From NCBI GenBank assembly GCA_040376925.1, contig JBEIPU010000014.1:1-39863 (forward strand): a stretch of DNA of 39,863 bases. The letters run 5' to 3'. Below the pieces are notes generated by a model. The model was not told the DNA's origin. It did not search any database and worked only from the letters and a program-made list of their open reading frames with translations. The position numbers and the translations under genes are program-made. Each line of letters opens with the position of its first letter. Position 1 is the first letter of the stretch. Below are positions 1 to 10,947 of this stretch, in pieces. This stretch comes from RAM1 sp040376925. GTDB lineage: Bacteria > Pseudomonadota > Gammaproteobacteria > Burkholderiales > Burkholderiaceae_C.

Positions 1-6
1 AGCGGA

Positions 7-25
7 GTTTTCGCGCAGCGAAAAC
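7..25. repeat. Short perfect hairpin upstream of the AidB-like gene
   Basis: An 8-bp perfect inverted repeat (GTTTTCGC / GCGAAAAC) surrounds a 3-nt loop. No T-run follows on either strand inside the window, so a terminator for a gene further left is possible but not shown. The rest of the 92-base leader holds the ribosome-binding site AAGGAG just before the ATG at 93. Confidence 0.4.
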
Positions 26-92
26 CACCGCAGTGTGAGCCCCCGCCGGGCACCGCCTGACGCGAAGCCGCGAGAGAAGAAGGAGACAGGAA

Positions 93-1730
93 ATGCAATC
101 AACCCACGAAGTCTTCAACCAGCCCGAACCACTCACCGGCTACAACCTGTTCACCGGCAACCAGCCGCTGCAGGCCGCGCTGAAGTTCAACGCGCCGCAA
201 CTGGACACCACAGCGCTGAAAGCACTGGGTGAACAGCTGGGCAGCGAAGCCATGCAGACGCATGCGCGGCTGGCCAATACCCATACACCCGCGCTGCAGA
301 CACACGACCGCTTTGGCCGCCGCGTGGACCAGGTGGAATTTCACCCCAGCTACCACGCGCTGATGGGCTTGGCCACCGGCGCCGGCCTGCACGGCACGCC
401 TTGGGCCGGCGGCACCAGCGCCCATGTGCTGCGCGCCGCGGGCTTCATGCTGTTCACCGAGCTGCCCCAGACCATCCTGGGCCCCATCGCGTTGCCCTAT
501 GCCGTCACGCCCGCGCTGCGCAGCAACGACGCGATCTACCGGGACTGGGGGCCGGGGCTGGCGGCCCGCGCCTATGACCCGGCGCTCACGCTGCACAGCC
601 GCAAGGCCGGTCTGACCATGGGCATGGGCATGACCGAAAAGCAGGGCGGCAGCGACGTGCGGGCCAACACCACGCGGGCCGAGCCCGCCGGCAGCGACGC
701 CTGGGGCCAGCGCTACACGGTCACAGGCCATAAATGGTTCTTCTCGGCCCCCATGTGCGATGCCTTCCTGGTCCTGGCGCAGACCGCATCGGGCTTGAGC
801 TGCCTGTTCCTTCCCCGCGTGCTGCCGGACGGAACATTGAACGCCCTTTACATCCAGCGCCTGAAAGACAAGCTGGGCAACAAGGCCAACGCCAGTTCCG
901 AGGTCGAATTCCACGGCGCTACGGCCTGGCTGGTGGGTGAGGAAGGCCGCGGCATCCCGCAGATCCTGGAGATGGGCACCATGACGCGGCTGGATTGCGC
1001 CCTGGGCACCAGCGGGCTGATGCGCCAGGCGCTGTCGATTGCACTGAACCACACCATGCAGCGCCAGGCTTTTGGCAAGCCGCTGGTCAGCCAGCCGTTG
1101 ATGCGCAACGTGCTGGCCGACCTGGCGCTGGAATCCGAGGCTGCAACGGCGCTGGCCATGCGCCTGGCGCGGGCTTTTGACCGGCCGGGCGATGAGCATG
1201 AAAAAGCCATGGCCCGGCTGCTGACACCCGTGGCCAAATTCTGGATCTGCAAGCGCGGCAGCCACTTTGCGCAGGAGGCCATGGAATGCCTGGGCGGCAA
1301 CGGCTATGTGGAAGAGGGCGGCCAGGGCATCATGGCCCGCATCTACCGCGAAATGCCGTTGAACTCCATCTGGGAAGGCGCGGGCAACATCATGGCCATT
1401 GACCTGCTGCGCGCGCTGCGCCGTGCCGACGCCGCTGCCGCGTTGGCGCACGAGTTGGCCCCGGCCCAGGGCGCGCACCCCGCGCTGGACCGGCTGGCCG
1501 CCGCGCTGCCCACCCGCGTGGACGAAATGGCCACCGAGATGGAAGCACGCCGCCTGGCCCAGGACGTGGCGCTGGCCGTACAGGCCGCGCTGCTGTACCA
1601 GACAGCGCCCACCGCCGTGTTTGCCGCATTCTGTGATTCCCGCCTCGGCGGCGACTGGGGCCATGCCTTTGGCACCCTGGGCGCCCGGACCGACTTTGAC
1701 ACCCTCATCCACCGCGCCATGCCGCGCTGA
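93..1730 (+). CDS. aidB: AidB-type acyl-CoA dehydrogenase family protein
   Basis: This 545-residue flavoprotein matches AidB of the Escherichia coli adaptive response (about 541 residues). AidB-like proteins carry FAD and are linked to protection of DNA from alkylation; a true acyl-CoA substrate is doubtful. Visible signs are the N-terminal signature THEVFNQPEPLTGYNLF (residues 4-20), the glycine-rich flavin stretch GMGMTEKQGGSDVR near residue 180, and the C-terminal PLNSIWEGAGN near residue 425, typical of AidB. The ATG at 93 has AAGGAG about 7 bases upstream. A GST-like gene and an ogt-type gene follow on the same strand within 13 bases each, which supports an alkylation or electrophile-stress role. 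The family is clear; the DNA-protection role is inferred. Confidence 0.88.
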   Translation: MQSTHEVFNQPEPLTGYNLFTGNQPLQAALKFNAPQLDTTALKALGEQLGSEAMQTHARLANTHTPALQTHDRFGRRVDQVEFHPSYHALMGLATGAGLHGTPWAGGTSAHVLRAAGFMLFTELPQTILGPIALPYAVTPALRSNDAIYRDWGPGLAARAYDPALTLHSRKAGLTMGMGMTEKQGGSDVRANTTRAEPAGSDAWGQRYTVTGHKWFFSAPMCDAFLVLAQTASGLSCLFLPRVLPDGTLNALYIQRLKDKLGNKANASSEVEFHGATAWLVGEEGRGIPQILEMGTMTRLDCALGTSGLMRQALSIALNHTMQRQAFGKPLVSQPLMRNVLADLALESEAATALAMRLARAFDRPGDEHEKAMARLLTPVAKFWICKRGSHFAQEAMECLGGNGYVEEGGQGIMARIYREMPLNSIWEGAGNIMAIDLLRALRRADAAAALAHELAPAQGAHPALDRLAAALPTRVDEMATEMEARRLAQDVALAVQAALLYQTAPTAVFAAFCDSRLGGDWGHAFGTLGARTDFDTLIHRAMPR

Positions 1731-1743
1731 AAGCACCCCCACC

Positions 1744-2706
1744 ATGGCCGACCTCATCCTGCACCACTACGCGACGTCTCCGTTCTCGGAAAAAATCCGC
1801 CTGATCCTGGGTGCCAAAAAACTCGCCTGGAAGGCCGTGGACGTGCCGCGCATCAGCCCCAAGCCCGACGTGGTGGCGCTGACGGGCGGCTACCGCAAGA
1901 CGCCGTTCCTGCAGGTGGGCAGCGACATCTACTGCGACTCGGCGCTGATCTGCGAGGTGCTGGAGCATGTGCAGCCCGAACCCGCGCTGTTCCCCGTGGG
2001 CCTCAAGGGCCTGTCGCGGCTGGTGGCCCAGTGGGCCGACGAAAAGCTGTTCTGGGCCGCCATGGCCTACAACTTTTCACCCCGCGGCATGGCCCAGATG
2101 TTTGGCGGAAGCCCCGACGCACCTATTGAACAGTGGGGCGCGGTGGCCAAGGCTTTTGGCGAAGACCGCGCGAAAATGCGCCTGGGCATGCCGCGCATGC
2201 CGCTGGGTGACGCCACCTCGGCCTACAAGGGCTACCTGCGCCGCCTGTCGCACATGGTGGACGAGCAACCCTACCTGCTGGGCAGTGCGCCCTGCGTGGC
2301 CGACTACGCCGCCTACCACCCGCTGTGGTTCACCCGCACGCAGACGTCGTGCATGGCCGGTATCCTGGACGCCACGCCGTCGGTGCTGGCCTGGATGGAC
2401 CGCATGGCGGCCATCGGCCACGGCAGCTTTTCAACCCTGACGCCCGCTGAGGCGATCGCCCTGTGCGCGGCCACGCCGGCACCAGCCAACCTGCTGCACG
2501 GCCACAGCTTCCAGGACGACCACGGCATCCCGCTGGGCAGCCGCGTGGTCATCACGGCGGAAAGCTTTGGACCCGAGGGAACCGAGGGCGAACTGGTGGC
2601 CGCCACCCGGACCCACTACACACTGCTGCGCACCGATGCGCGCGCGGGGGCGGTGCGGGTGCACTTTCCGCGCATTGGCTATGTGTTGAAGAAGGCCGAG
2701 GCCTGA
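1744..2706 (+). CDS. Glutathione S-transferase-like protein with C-terminal extension
   Basis: A 320-residue cytosolic protein. Residues 1-80 form a thioredoxin-like GST N-domain (ATSPFSEKIRLIL, then KTPFLQV with the cis-proline, then CDSALICEVLE). An alpha-helical GST C-domain follows to about residue 225. The last 80 residues or so are additional and predicted strand-rich (GIPLGSRVVITAES ... VRVHFPRIGYVLKK), beyond a normal GST of about 200-220 residues. The ATG at 1744 was chosen because the GST fold begins there; the frame is open further upstream but runs inside the preceding gene. Its place between aidB-like and ogt-like genes suggests detoxification of electrophiles by glutathione conjugation, but the substrate is unknown. 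Confidence 0.85.
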   Translation: MADLILHHYATSPFSEKIRLILGAKKLAWKAVDVPRISPKPDVVALTGGYRKTPFLQVGSDIYCDSALICEVLEHVQPEPALFPVGLKGLSRLVAQWADEKLFWAAMAYNFSPRGMAQMFGGSPDAPIEQWGAVAKAFGEDRAKMRLGMPRMPLGDATSAYKGYLRRLSHMVDEQPYLLGSAPCVADYAAYHPLWFTRTQTSCMAGILDATPSVLAWMDRMAAIGHGSFSTLTPAEAIALCAATPAPANLLHGHSFQDDHGIPLGSRVVITAESFGPEGTEGELVAATRTHYTLLRTDARAGAVRVHFPRIGYVLKKAEA

Positions 2707-2714
2707 CAACGCCC

Positions 2715-3269
2715 ATGGCGCAGGCGCTGGGTTTTGCGCTGTTTGGTACGGCCGTTGGCAGCTGCGGCATCGCCTGGGGTAAAGCCGCATTGGCCGGTGT
2801 GCAGCTGCCTGAGGCCGATGCACACAGCAGCCGCGAACGCATGCAGCGACGCTTTCCCGGCGTGGCCGAGTTGCCGCCGCCGCCATGGGTGGAGCAGATC
2901 CAGGCGCGGGTGCAAGCCCTGTTGCAGGGCCAGGCCGACAGCTTGCTGGACGTGCCGCTGGACATGACAGGCGTGCCGCCGTTTCACCAGCGTGTGTACG
3001 ACGTGGCCCGCGCGATTGCACCGGGCCGCACCCTGACCTATGGCGAAGTGGCCGCCGCGTTGGGCGAGCCCGGCGCGGCACGCGCGGTGGGCCAGGCGCT
3101 GGGCCATAACCCGTTTGCGCCCATCGTCCCCTGCCACCGGGTACTGGCCGCGGGCGGCCGCGGCGGCGGCTTCTCAGCCAGCGGCGGCGTGGACACCAAG
3201 CTGCGCATGCTGCTGATCGAAGGCGCTCGTTTTGGCAGCGAGCCGGGGCTGTTCGACGCACCGGCGTGA
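2715..3269 (+). CDS. ogt: Methylated-DNA--protein-cysteine methyltransferase
   Basis: A 184-residue suicide repair protein that moves the alkyl group from O6-alkylguanine in DNA to its own cysteine. The active-site motif PCHRV lies near residue 138, preceded by the helix-turn-helix with its arginine finger (GEPGAARAVGQALGHNPF) and the start TLTYGEVAAALG. The length fits Ogt or the C-terminal half of Ada; there is no Ada-type N-terminal zinc domain, so it is unlikely to act as a regulator. The start at 2715 follows the GST stop by 8 bases, so co-transcription with the two genes before it is likely. The C-terminus faces the minus-strand LapA-like gene with only 10 bases between stops. Confidence 0.93.
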   Translation: MAQALGFALFGTAVGSCGIAWGKAALAGVQLPEADAHSSRERMQRRFPGVAELPPPPWVEQIQARVQALLQGQADSLLDVPLDMTGVPPFHQRVYDVARAIAPGRTLTYGEVAAALGEPGAARAVGQALGHNPFAPIVPCHRVLAAGGRGGGFSASGGVDTKLRMLLIEGARFGSEPGLFDAPA

Positions 3270-3279
3270 CGCGCGGCGC

Positions 3280-3777
3280 TTACAGGGTGGCAGTGGGCCG
3301 TGCCGTGGGCTGGTGGCGGGCCACACCGTCGCGCTCGCCCATCTGGGCGGCCAGGCGGGAGGCCATGGCCTCCACGCTGGCCTGCATGTCGCGCTGGCCC
3401 TTGATCAGGGTGGCCTGCAGCGCCTCGGTGGTCACGGCCTCCCGCTGGCGGGCCTGGGCGGCCTGCAGGTCCAGGTAGTGGCGCAGCTCGGTAAAGCGTG
3501 ATGCCTCGGCCTTGTCGGCCAGGTTGCGCTGGGCCTGCAGTTCGCGCATGTGCAGGCTCAGCTCGCGTTCATGCCGCGCATCGTTCAGGGCGGCGTTGCC
3601 CAGGCCCCCCAGCAGGGCAAGCAGCAGCGCGGCCAGCAGGATCAGCGGCAGCGGCATGTCCACAATGGTCACGCCAAGGCTGACCGGTGTGGGGCGGACA
3701 AATTCGGGCCAGTTCAGGGCCACAAACACGGCCGTGACCAGGGTGGCCACCAGCAGAAGGGTCATACGGATGCGCAT
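3280..3777 (-). CDS. LapA-like (DUF1049) membrane protein with coiled coil
   Basis: A 165-residue inner-membrane protein. Two hydrophobic segments (residues 4-22 and 41-63) enclose a short periplasmic loop with NWPEFV, as in LapA/YciS-type proteins. The tail from about 66 to 125 is charged and heptad-like (RHERELSLHMRELQAQRNL), a likely cytoplasmic coiled coil. Known relatives act with LapB in lipopolysaccharide assembly control, but many DUF1049 proteins have no known role. This one is longer than YciS and not next to lapB, so the function stays open. It is divergent from tex, with a 143-base gap that must hold both promoters. Confidence 0.7.
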   Translation of the reverse strand: MRIRMTLLLVATLVTAVFVALNWPEFVRPTPVSLGVTIVDMPLPLILLAALLLALLGGLGNAALNDARHERELSLHMRELQAQRNLADKAEASRFTELRHYLDLQAAQARQREAVTTEALQATLIKGQRDMQASVEAMASRLAAQMGERDGVARHQPTARPTATL

Positions 3778-3920
3778 TCAGGTCTCCTTGGGGCAACGGT
3801 TCAACTGATTGTGCAAACCCTCCCCACGCGCCCTTGTCAGCCGCCGCCCCGTGTTGCTGTGGGCGGGTGTGGCAAACTCGCGCCCTTTGCCTACTTTCAC
3901 GTCTGTTTTCCCACTTGAAC

Positions 3921-6263
<2,343 letters not shown>

Positions 6264-6345
6264 GGCGCGAGGCCGGCGGTCTCAAGAAACCGCCCGTCGC
6301 GCCGAAGACCCGGCAGGAGCCCAACAACAACCTGCCGGAGGCCGT

Positions 6346-7176
6346 GTGACCCTGAAAAAGCTGACTGACCTGATAGCGATGGACCTCGCCTTGCCCGTGG
6401 TGCCGGCAGCCATGGCGCGCGTGATCCGGGCCTTTGATGCGCCCAACCCGTCCACCGAAGCGCTGGCGCGCGACATTGCCGACGATCCGGTGCTGACCAT
6501 GCACCTTTTGCACACGGCCAATTCCGCCTATTTCGGCCTGGGCCGCGCCGTGGTCACACCGCTGGACGCCGTACGGGTGCTGGGCTTTGACAAGGTGCGC
6601 AGCCTGGCCATCGCCATGGCACTGAAGTCGTGCTTTCACAGCATCGAGGAACGCAAGCTCAGTGCCGTCTGGACCGTCAGCCTGAACGCCGCCGACGTGG
6701 CCATGGGCATTGGCAACCTGATCGGGCTGGACCGCGGCACGGCTTACACGGCGGGTTTGCTGCACGCCGTGGGCATGCTGGTGATGAGCGCCGCGATGCC
6801 GCACACCATGCGCGCGCTGGACGACCTGAGCCACCCGATGGCGCCCGCCCGCGTGCAGCTGGAGCAGTCGCACTTTGGCTACTGCTATGCCCAGGCCGGC
6901 GCTGTGCTGCTGCGCCATTGGGGTTTGCCGCTGCGCTTTGTGGAGGCGGTGGAAAACCAGTTTGCGCCGCTGGAAAACGACCACCACGAGATTCTGGCCG
7001 CCGTGACCTGCCTGGCCGGCTGGCGCGCGCGCGGCGACTTCTGCGGGCTCAATGAGGCCGACATGGCCACCAGCTACCCCGACGAGGTCGGCCTGATGCT
7101 GGAACTGGACCCGGACATGATGCTGGCCGGCATCCCCGGGCGGCACACGCGCACCACGGCAGCAGTCGACGACTGA
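6346..7176 (+). CDS. HDOD domain protein
   Basis: A 276-residue protein made mainly of one HDOD domain (residues about 12-215), marked by LPVVPAAMARVIRAF, ADDPVLTMHLLHTANSAYFG and the helix around VRVLGFDKVRSLAIAMAL. HDOD is an HD-superfamily fold that usually lacks phosphodiesterase residues and works as a signalling scaffold. No GGDEF, EAL or receiver domain is fused here. I chose GTG 6346 because GGAGG ends about 5 bases before it and the conserved sequence starts soon after; another GTG lies at 6344 in a different frame. It follows tex by 82 bases and may share its transcript. The specific role is unknown. Confidence 0.85.
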   Translation: MTLKKLTDLIAMDLALPVVPAAMARVIRAFDAPNPSTEALARDIADDPVLTMHLLHTANSAYFGLGRAVVTPLDAVRVLGFDKVRSLAIAMALKSCFHSIEERKLSAVWTVSLNAADVAMGIGNLIGLDRGTAYTAGLLHAVGMLVMSAAMPHTMRALDDLSHPMAPARVQLEQSHFGYCYAQAGAVLLRHWGLPLRFVEAVENQFAPLENDHHEILAAVTCLAGWRARGDFCGLNEADMATSYPDEVGLMLELDPDMMLAGIPGRHTRTTAAVDD

Positions 7177-7218
7177 CGCACGCGGCGCACAGGGCGAGAG
7201 GGGCACACCCCGGTTTGC

Positions 7219-7224
7219 GACAAT
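7219..7224 (+). promoter_or_regulatory. Possible -10 box before the patatin-like gene
   Basis: GACAAT lies 8 bases before the chosen ATG at 7233, giving a transcript with almost no leader. I see no convincing -35 at the right distance in the GC-rich sequence upstream, so this is a weak call based on one hexamer. Confidence 0.25.
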
Positions 7225-7232
7225 CGGTGCCA

Positions 7233-8327
7233 ATGAAAGCATTGCGCATCCATGCGGGCCCCCGGGCCCGCGCCCATATTGAACAGAACGGCCTGCAGCC
7301 CGGCGACATCGGCGTCGTGCCCGGCGCGGCCGGCGGCCCCAAGGGCCTGGTGCTGGGGCCGCTGGACCGCTACCTGTTTGGTGAATGGCTGGCCGCTTCC
7401 AGCCAGCCGATCCACCTGGTGGGTGCGTCCATCGGCGCCTGGCGCATGGCCACCGCCTGCCTGAGCGATCCGGTTTCGGCGTTCAACCGGCTGGAGCATG
7501 ACTACATCCACCAGGACTATGCGCTGGCGCCGGGCCAGAAACGGCCCACAGCGGCCCATGTGAGCGAGCGGTTCGGCCAGAACCTGCAGGCTTTTTACGG
7601 TGGGCGGCTGGGCGAGGTGCTGGGCCACACGCGCTACCGCCTGCACATCGTTACCTCGCGTGGTCGCCACCTGCTGGGCCGCGAGCACCGCCTGCGCACG
7701 CCGCTGGGCTACCTGGGCGCGTTTTTGACCAACACCGTGCACCGGCGCGCCATGGGCGCCTGGCTGGAGCGGGTGGTGTTCTCCAGCGAAGGCGCGGCGC
7801 TCCCGTTTGGCACGCGCGACTACCGCACGCGCCAGGTTGGCTTGAGCGAGGCCAACTTCAACGCCGCGCTGCAGGCCAGCTGCTCCATCCCGTTCGTACT
7901 GCAGGCCATCCATGACATCCCCGGCGCGCCGCGCGGCGCCTACTGGGACGGCGGTATCACCGACTACCACCTGCACCTGGACTACCAGCTGCCGCACGAC
8001 GCAGGGCAGGGCGCGGGCATCGTGCTGTACCCGCACTTCCAGAAGGCCGTGGTACCCGGCTGGCTGGACAAAAGCCTGCGCTGGCGCCACGGCGCCACGC
8101 GCTTCCTTGACAACATGGTGGTACTGGCGCCCGACCCTGACTGGGTCAAGACGCTGCCCAACGGCAAGCTGCCCGACCGCAATGACTTCGTGCGCTACGG
8201 CACCGACCTGAAAGCCCGGGTCAAGGCGTGGAGTACAGCGGTGGCAGCGAGCCGGCAGTTGGCGGATGAGTTTGCGCAGTACACATCGCAGCCGACACGG
8301 CTGGCCGGCGCCCTGGAGCCCCTGTGA
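7233..8327 (+). CDS. Patatin-like phospholipase/acyl hydrolase
   Basis: A 364-residue patatin-type lipase with a Ser-Asp dyad: serine in GASIG (S66, the GxSxG nucleophile elbow) and aspartate in DGG (D239). The oxyanion glycine stretch is PGAAGGPKGL near residue 30. No signal peptide or membrane segment is evident, so it is probably cytoplasmic. The ATG at 7233 is preferred; a TTG at 7215 is in frame, but a GACAAT box lies at 7219-7224, which would put transcription start almost at the ATG and argues against the longer form. Its stop overlaps the GTG of the following membrane protein, tying it to the head of the long sugar operon. Substrate unknown. Confidence 0.85.
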   Translation: MKALRIHAGPRARAHIEQNGLQPGDIGVVPGAAGGPKGLVLGPLDRYLFGEWLAASSQPIHLVGASIGAWRMATACLSDPVSAFNRLEHDYIHQDYALAPGQKRPTAAHVSERFGQNLQAFYGGRLGEVLGHTRYRLHIVTSRGRHLLGREHRLRTPLGYLGAFLTNTVHRRAMGAWLERVVFSSEGAALPFGTRDYRTRQVGLSEANFNAALQASCSIPFVLQAIHDIPGAPRGAYWDGGITDYHLHLDYQLPHDAGQGAGIVLYPHFQKAVVPGWLDKSLRWRHGATRFLDNMVVLAPDPDWVKTLPNGKLPDRNDFVRYGTDLKARVKAWSTAVAASRQLADEFAQYTSQPTRLAGALEPL

Positions 8328-10027
8328 CCCGCCCCGCAGCCACTGAATCCCCCGCCGCACGCCTGCCCTCCTGGTTCTGGCCGGTGGCGGGCATCTGCCT
8401 GTACTGGCTGCCGCTGTACTTGCTGCAGCGCGACATGTACGACGGCGTGCCGCTGGCGTTCGCCTATGAGCACAAGCTGTATGACGGGTTTCGTGAATGG
8501 CAGCTGGGCTCGGCCTGGCACCTGGCTTATGTGTTCCACATGGCCCTTTTCCAGATCGCGCAGTGGCTGGACGTGCCGCGCATCCTGGTGGTCAAGTTCG
8601 CCCTGCTGGGCGCTTTTGTCGGGCTTTACTTCCAGTACCGCTGGTACCTGGCGTCCCTGTTCCGGCTGCAGCCGGGGGAGGCGAGGGCGTTTGCATTCCT
8701 CGCATCCCTGTTTGTGTCGCCCCAGATCTATGCCGCGTCGCTGGGCATCATGCTGCCGTTTTTCATCTGGGCGGGTCTGGCCGGCTACCGGTTGTTGCGC
8801 CACCCGCGGCTGGCGCTGAACTTCGCGGGCCTGGCGCTGGTGCTGGTGTCGTTCCAGCTCAACTCCATGCTGGTATTTGTCCTGGCGCTGCATGTGGCGT
8901 GGGTGGTGGCCCAGGGCCGCGTGGACCGGCGCGAATGGGTGCTGATGGCCGTGCTGGCCACAGCCGCCGTGAGCTTCTTTCTGGCGCGCAAGTTCGCGTT
9001 CCCGCCGTCTGGCCCCTATGCGGGCTACAACGCCTTGCGCCTGCCTGTCAACCTGGAAAGCCTGCGCGCGGTGGCGCGCGCGGCGCTCATGTACCTCACG
9101 TGGATGATCATCCCGCTCAGTGCGCTGGTTCTCAGCCTGGGCTGGATGGGGCTGCGCGGGCAATGGCAGTTCAATGGCTGGCCCCTGGGGGCGCGCGGCC
9201 GGGTGTGGCTGACCCGTGCGGGCATTGCCGTGTTCCTGTTTGCCGCCGGCGCCTTTCCGTATGCCATGGTGGCCAAGGGCGCGCCCCTGTTCACGGCCAC
9301 GGCCTTGGGCAATGGCGTCACCGAGCAGGCGCTGCGCCAGGCCTGGAGCGGCCCGCTGGCGCCCGGCTTTTCATTGACATCCGGACGCCAGGGCGTGTTG
9401 CTGATGCTGTCGGTGGCGATGCTGTTGTACCTGGCGACGGCGCTGGCGCGGGAAATGTTCGCCAGGACGGAGCGCGCGTTGAGCTTGCGCGCCGCGCTCA
9501 TCGTGTCGCTGCTGGCCATGCTGCCCTGGATGGCCGGCGGCGCCTGGAGCCGCCTGACGCAGCAGCATGCAGAAATTGCGCTGGTCAAGGGGCTGGCACA
9601 GCAGCCCGCGCCGCCCGCGGGCTTTGTGGAGGTGCAGTACGCCCCGGTGACGGACTGGTTCCTGCACAACGGCCCGGCCAGCCAGATCGCCGCGCAGGCC
9701 TGGGGCAAGTCGCATTACTTTGCCGTCATCTACAGCCTGGAGGCATTCCGCCGGGAGATGCACTGGCTGTACAGCGCCTACATCAAGGATATCGGCGGGC
9801 TGACCACCCCCTGGATCCAGCAAGCCCATTCGATGATCGATTATCCAGGCGAGCGATGCATTTCCCGTTACCAGGCCAAGCTGCCCCAGCGGGACTTTGT
9901 CGAGGTCATTCTGGCTGGCTTGCGCCCGGGCGACGTGTCACCAGCGGTTACCATTCACCTGTCCACCGAATGCCGCGACGGCAACCGCATTGACAACCCC
10001 ATGCCGGGGCGTCCGGCCACTTTCTGA
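8324..10027 (+). CDS. Polytopic inner-membrane protein, possible GT-C-type transferase
   Basis: A 567-residue protein with about ten hydrophobic segments, the first near residues 16-35 and the last near 385-400, followed by a soluble C-terminal region of about 160 residues with two or more cysteines. An acidic first loop after the first membrane segment (RDMYDGVPLAFAYEH) recalls GT-C glycosyltransferases, which hold a catalytic aspartate there, but I cannot assign a family. It starts with a GTG overlapping the lipase stop (GTGA) and heads the block with the PhyH-like, GtrB-like and GtrA-like genes. A role in moving a lipid-linked sugar onto an acceptor on the periplasmic side is inference from this context. 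Confidence 0.75.
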   Translation: MTRPAATESPAARLPSWFWPVAGICLYWLPLYLLQRDMYDGVPLAFAYEHKLYDGFREWQLGSAWHLAYVFHMALFQIAQWLDVPRILVVKFALLGAFVGLYFQYRWYLASLFRLQPGEARAFAFLASLFVSPQIYAASLGIMLPFFIWAGLAGYRLLRHPRLALNFAGLALVLVSFQLNSMLVFVLALHVAWVVAQGRVDRREWVLMAVLATAAVSFFLARKFAFPPSGPYAGYNALRLPVNLESLRAVARAALMYLTWMIIPLSALVLSLGWMGLRGQWQFNGWPLGARGRVWLTRAGIAVFLFAAGAFPYAMVAKGAPLFTATALGNGVTEQALRQAWSGPLAPGFSLTSGRQGVLLMLSVAMLLYLATALAREMFARTERALSLRAALIVSLLAMLPWMAGGAWSRLTQQHAEIALVKGLAQQPAPPAGFVEVQYAPVTDWFLHNGPASQIAAQAWGKSHYFAVIYSLEAFRREMHWLYSAYIKDIGGLTTPWIQQAHSMIDYPGERCISRYQAKLPQRDFVEVILAGLRPGDVSPAVTIHLSTECRDGNRIDNPMPGRPATF

Positions 10028-10050
10028 GCGGCCTTCCGTTTCCATTCGCC

Positions 10051-10947
10051 ATGAAGCTGCTGCAAACCTTGTTCACCGACCCCGCGATGGTCTATTACTT
10101 CGGCCAGAAGGCGATCCGGCAGCCCGGTTTACGCCGGGCTCTGGGGCAGGCCGTCAGCCGGCTTGGCCCCAAGCCGCTGACCGCAGCCGATACGCTGGTG
10201 CAGCGCGTAGTGCATCAATTGCAGAGTGACGGCTTCGCGCCGCTGCCCGAAAAGACGCTGGATGCGGCAAGCCTGGCGGCCATCCATGCCCACTATGACG
10301 AGCGTCTGGCGACCGACAACTACAACCCCGCACTGTCATTCAAGCCATCGCGGCAGGTTCCGCCGTCGAGCAGGCGCGCCGCTTATGCCATGCCGGATAC
10401 GCTCGCGTGCATGCCGCTCATGGCGCTGGCCAACGACCCGCAGGTGCTGGCCGCGGTAAGCCAACGCCTGGGCTGCAAGCCGACCCTGGCTTCCGTGGAA
10501 AGCTGGTGGACCTTCGGCGAGAACAACCCCGGGGGCCAGGCCAGCGCCGACGATATCTTTCATCGCGACGTGGATGACCTGCGGTTCGTCAAACTGTTTG
10601 CCTACCTGACCGATACCGGTGTTGACAACGGGGCGCATTGCTACGTGCTGAAGTCGCACCGCAGCAGCCTGCTGACGCGCCGCGGCCCCATCACGGACGC
10701 CGATGTTCAGGGTGCCTTTGACAGCAAGGACCTGATGACGGTTACCGGCCCGGCCGGCACGGCCTTCCTGGAGGAAACCTGGGGCATTCACCGGCCCCTG
10801 ATGGCGCGCCAGGGTCGCAGACTGATCTTTTCGGCAATCTACACCGTACGCAGCAGGTTGCCCGCTACCCGGCGCTGTGCCCTGCCGCTGCCCGCGGGTT
10901 TTGACCCCTACATCAACCGCCACCTGTACACCGGAGTATCGGCATGA
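10051..10947 (+). CDS. Phytanoyl-CoA dioxygenase (PhyH)-like Fe(II)/2-oxoglutarate oxygenase
   Basis: A 298-residue cupin-fold oxygenase. The iron triad is visible as H171-x-D173 (FHRDVDD) and H247 in WGIHRP; R256 in GRRLIFSAIY fits the 2-oxoglutarate carboxylate ligand. PhyH-family enzymes in surface-sugar operons can hydroxylate or epimerise small molecules or sugars, and others act on lipids, so the substrate is not given by sequence. The gene lies 23 bases after the membrane protein and overlaps the GT2 gene by 4 bases (ATGA). Length and motifs suggest an active enzyme. Confidence 0.8.
   Translation: MKLLQTLFTDPAMVYYFGQKAIRQPGLRRALGQAVSRLGPKPLTAADTLVQRVVHQLQSDGFAPLPEKTLDAASLAAIHAHYDERLATDNYNPALSFKPSRQVPPSSRRAAYAMPDTLACMPLMALANDPQVLAAVSQRLGCKPTLASVESWWTFGENNPGGQASADDIFHRDVDDLRFVKLFAYLTDTGVDNGAHCYVLKSHRSSLLTRRGPITDADVQGAFDSKDLMTVTGPAGTAFLEETWGIHRPLMARQGRRLIFSAIYTVRSRLPATRRCALPLPAGFDPYINRHLYTGVSA

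Noticed and set aside
1399..1743. Earlier start for the GST-like protein
   Set aside because: The upstream part of that frame lies inside the AidB-like gene and reads as Arg/Trp/Pro-rich mirror-type sequence; the GST fold begins at 1744.
99..1757. Long open frame on the minus strand opposite the AidB-like gene
   Set aside because: It is His/Gln/Gly-rich low-complexity sequence typical of the mirror of a high-GC gene and has no family pattern; similar mirror frames oppose tex, gmhB-transaldolase and others.
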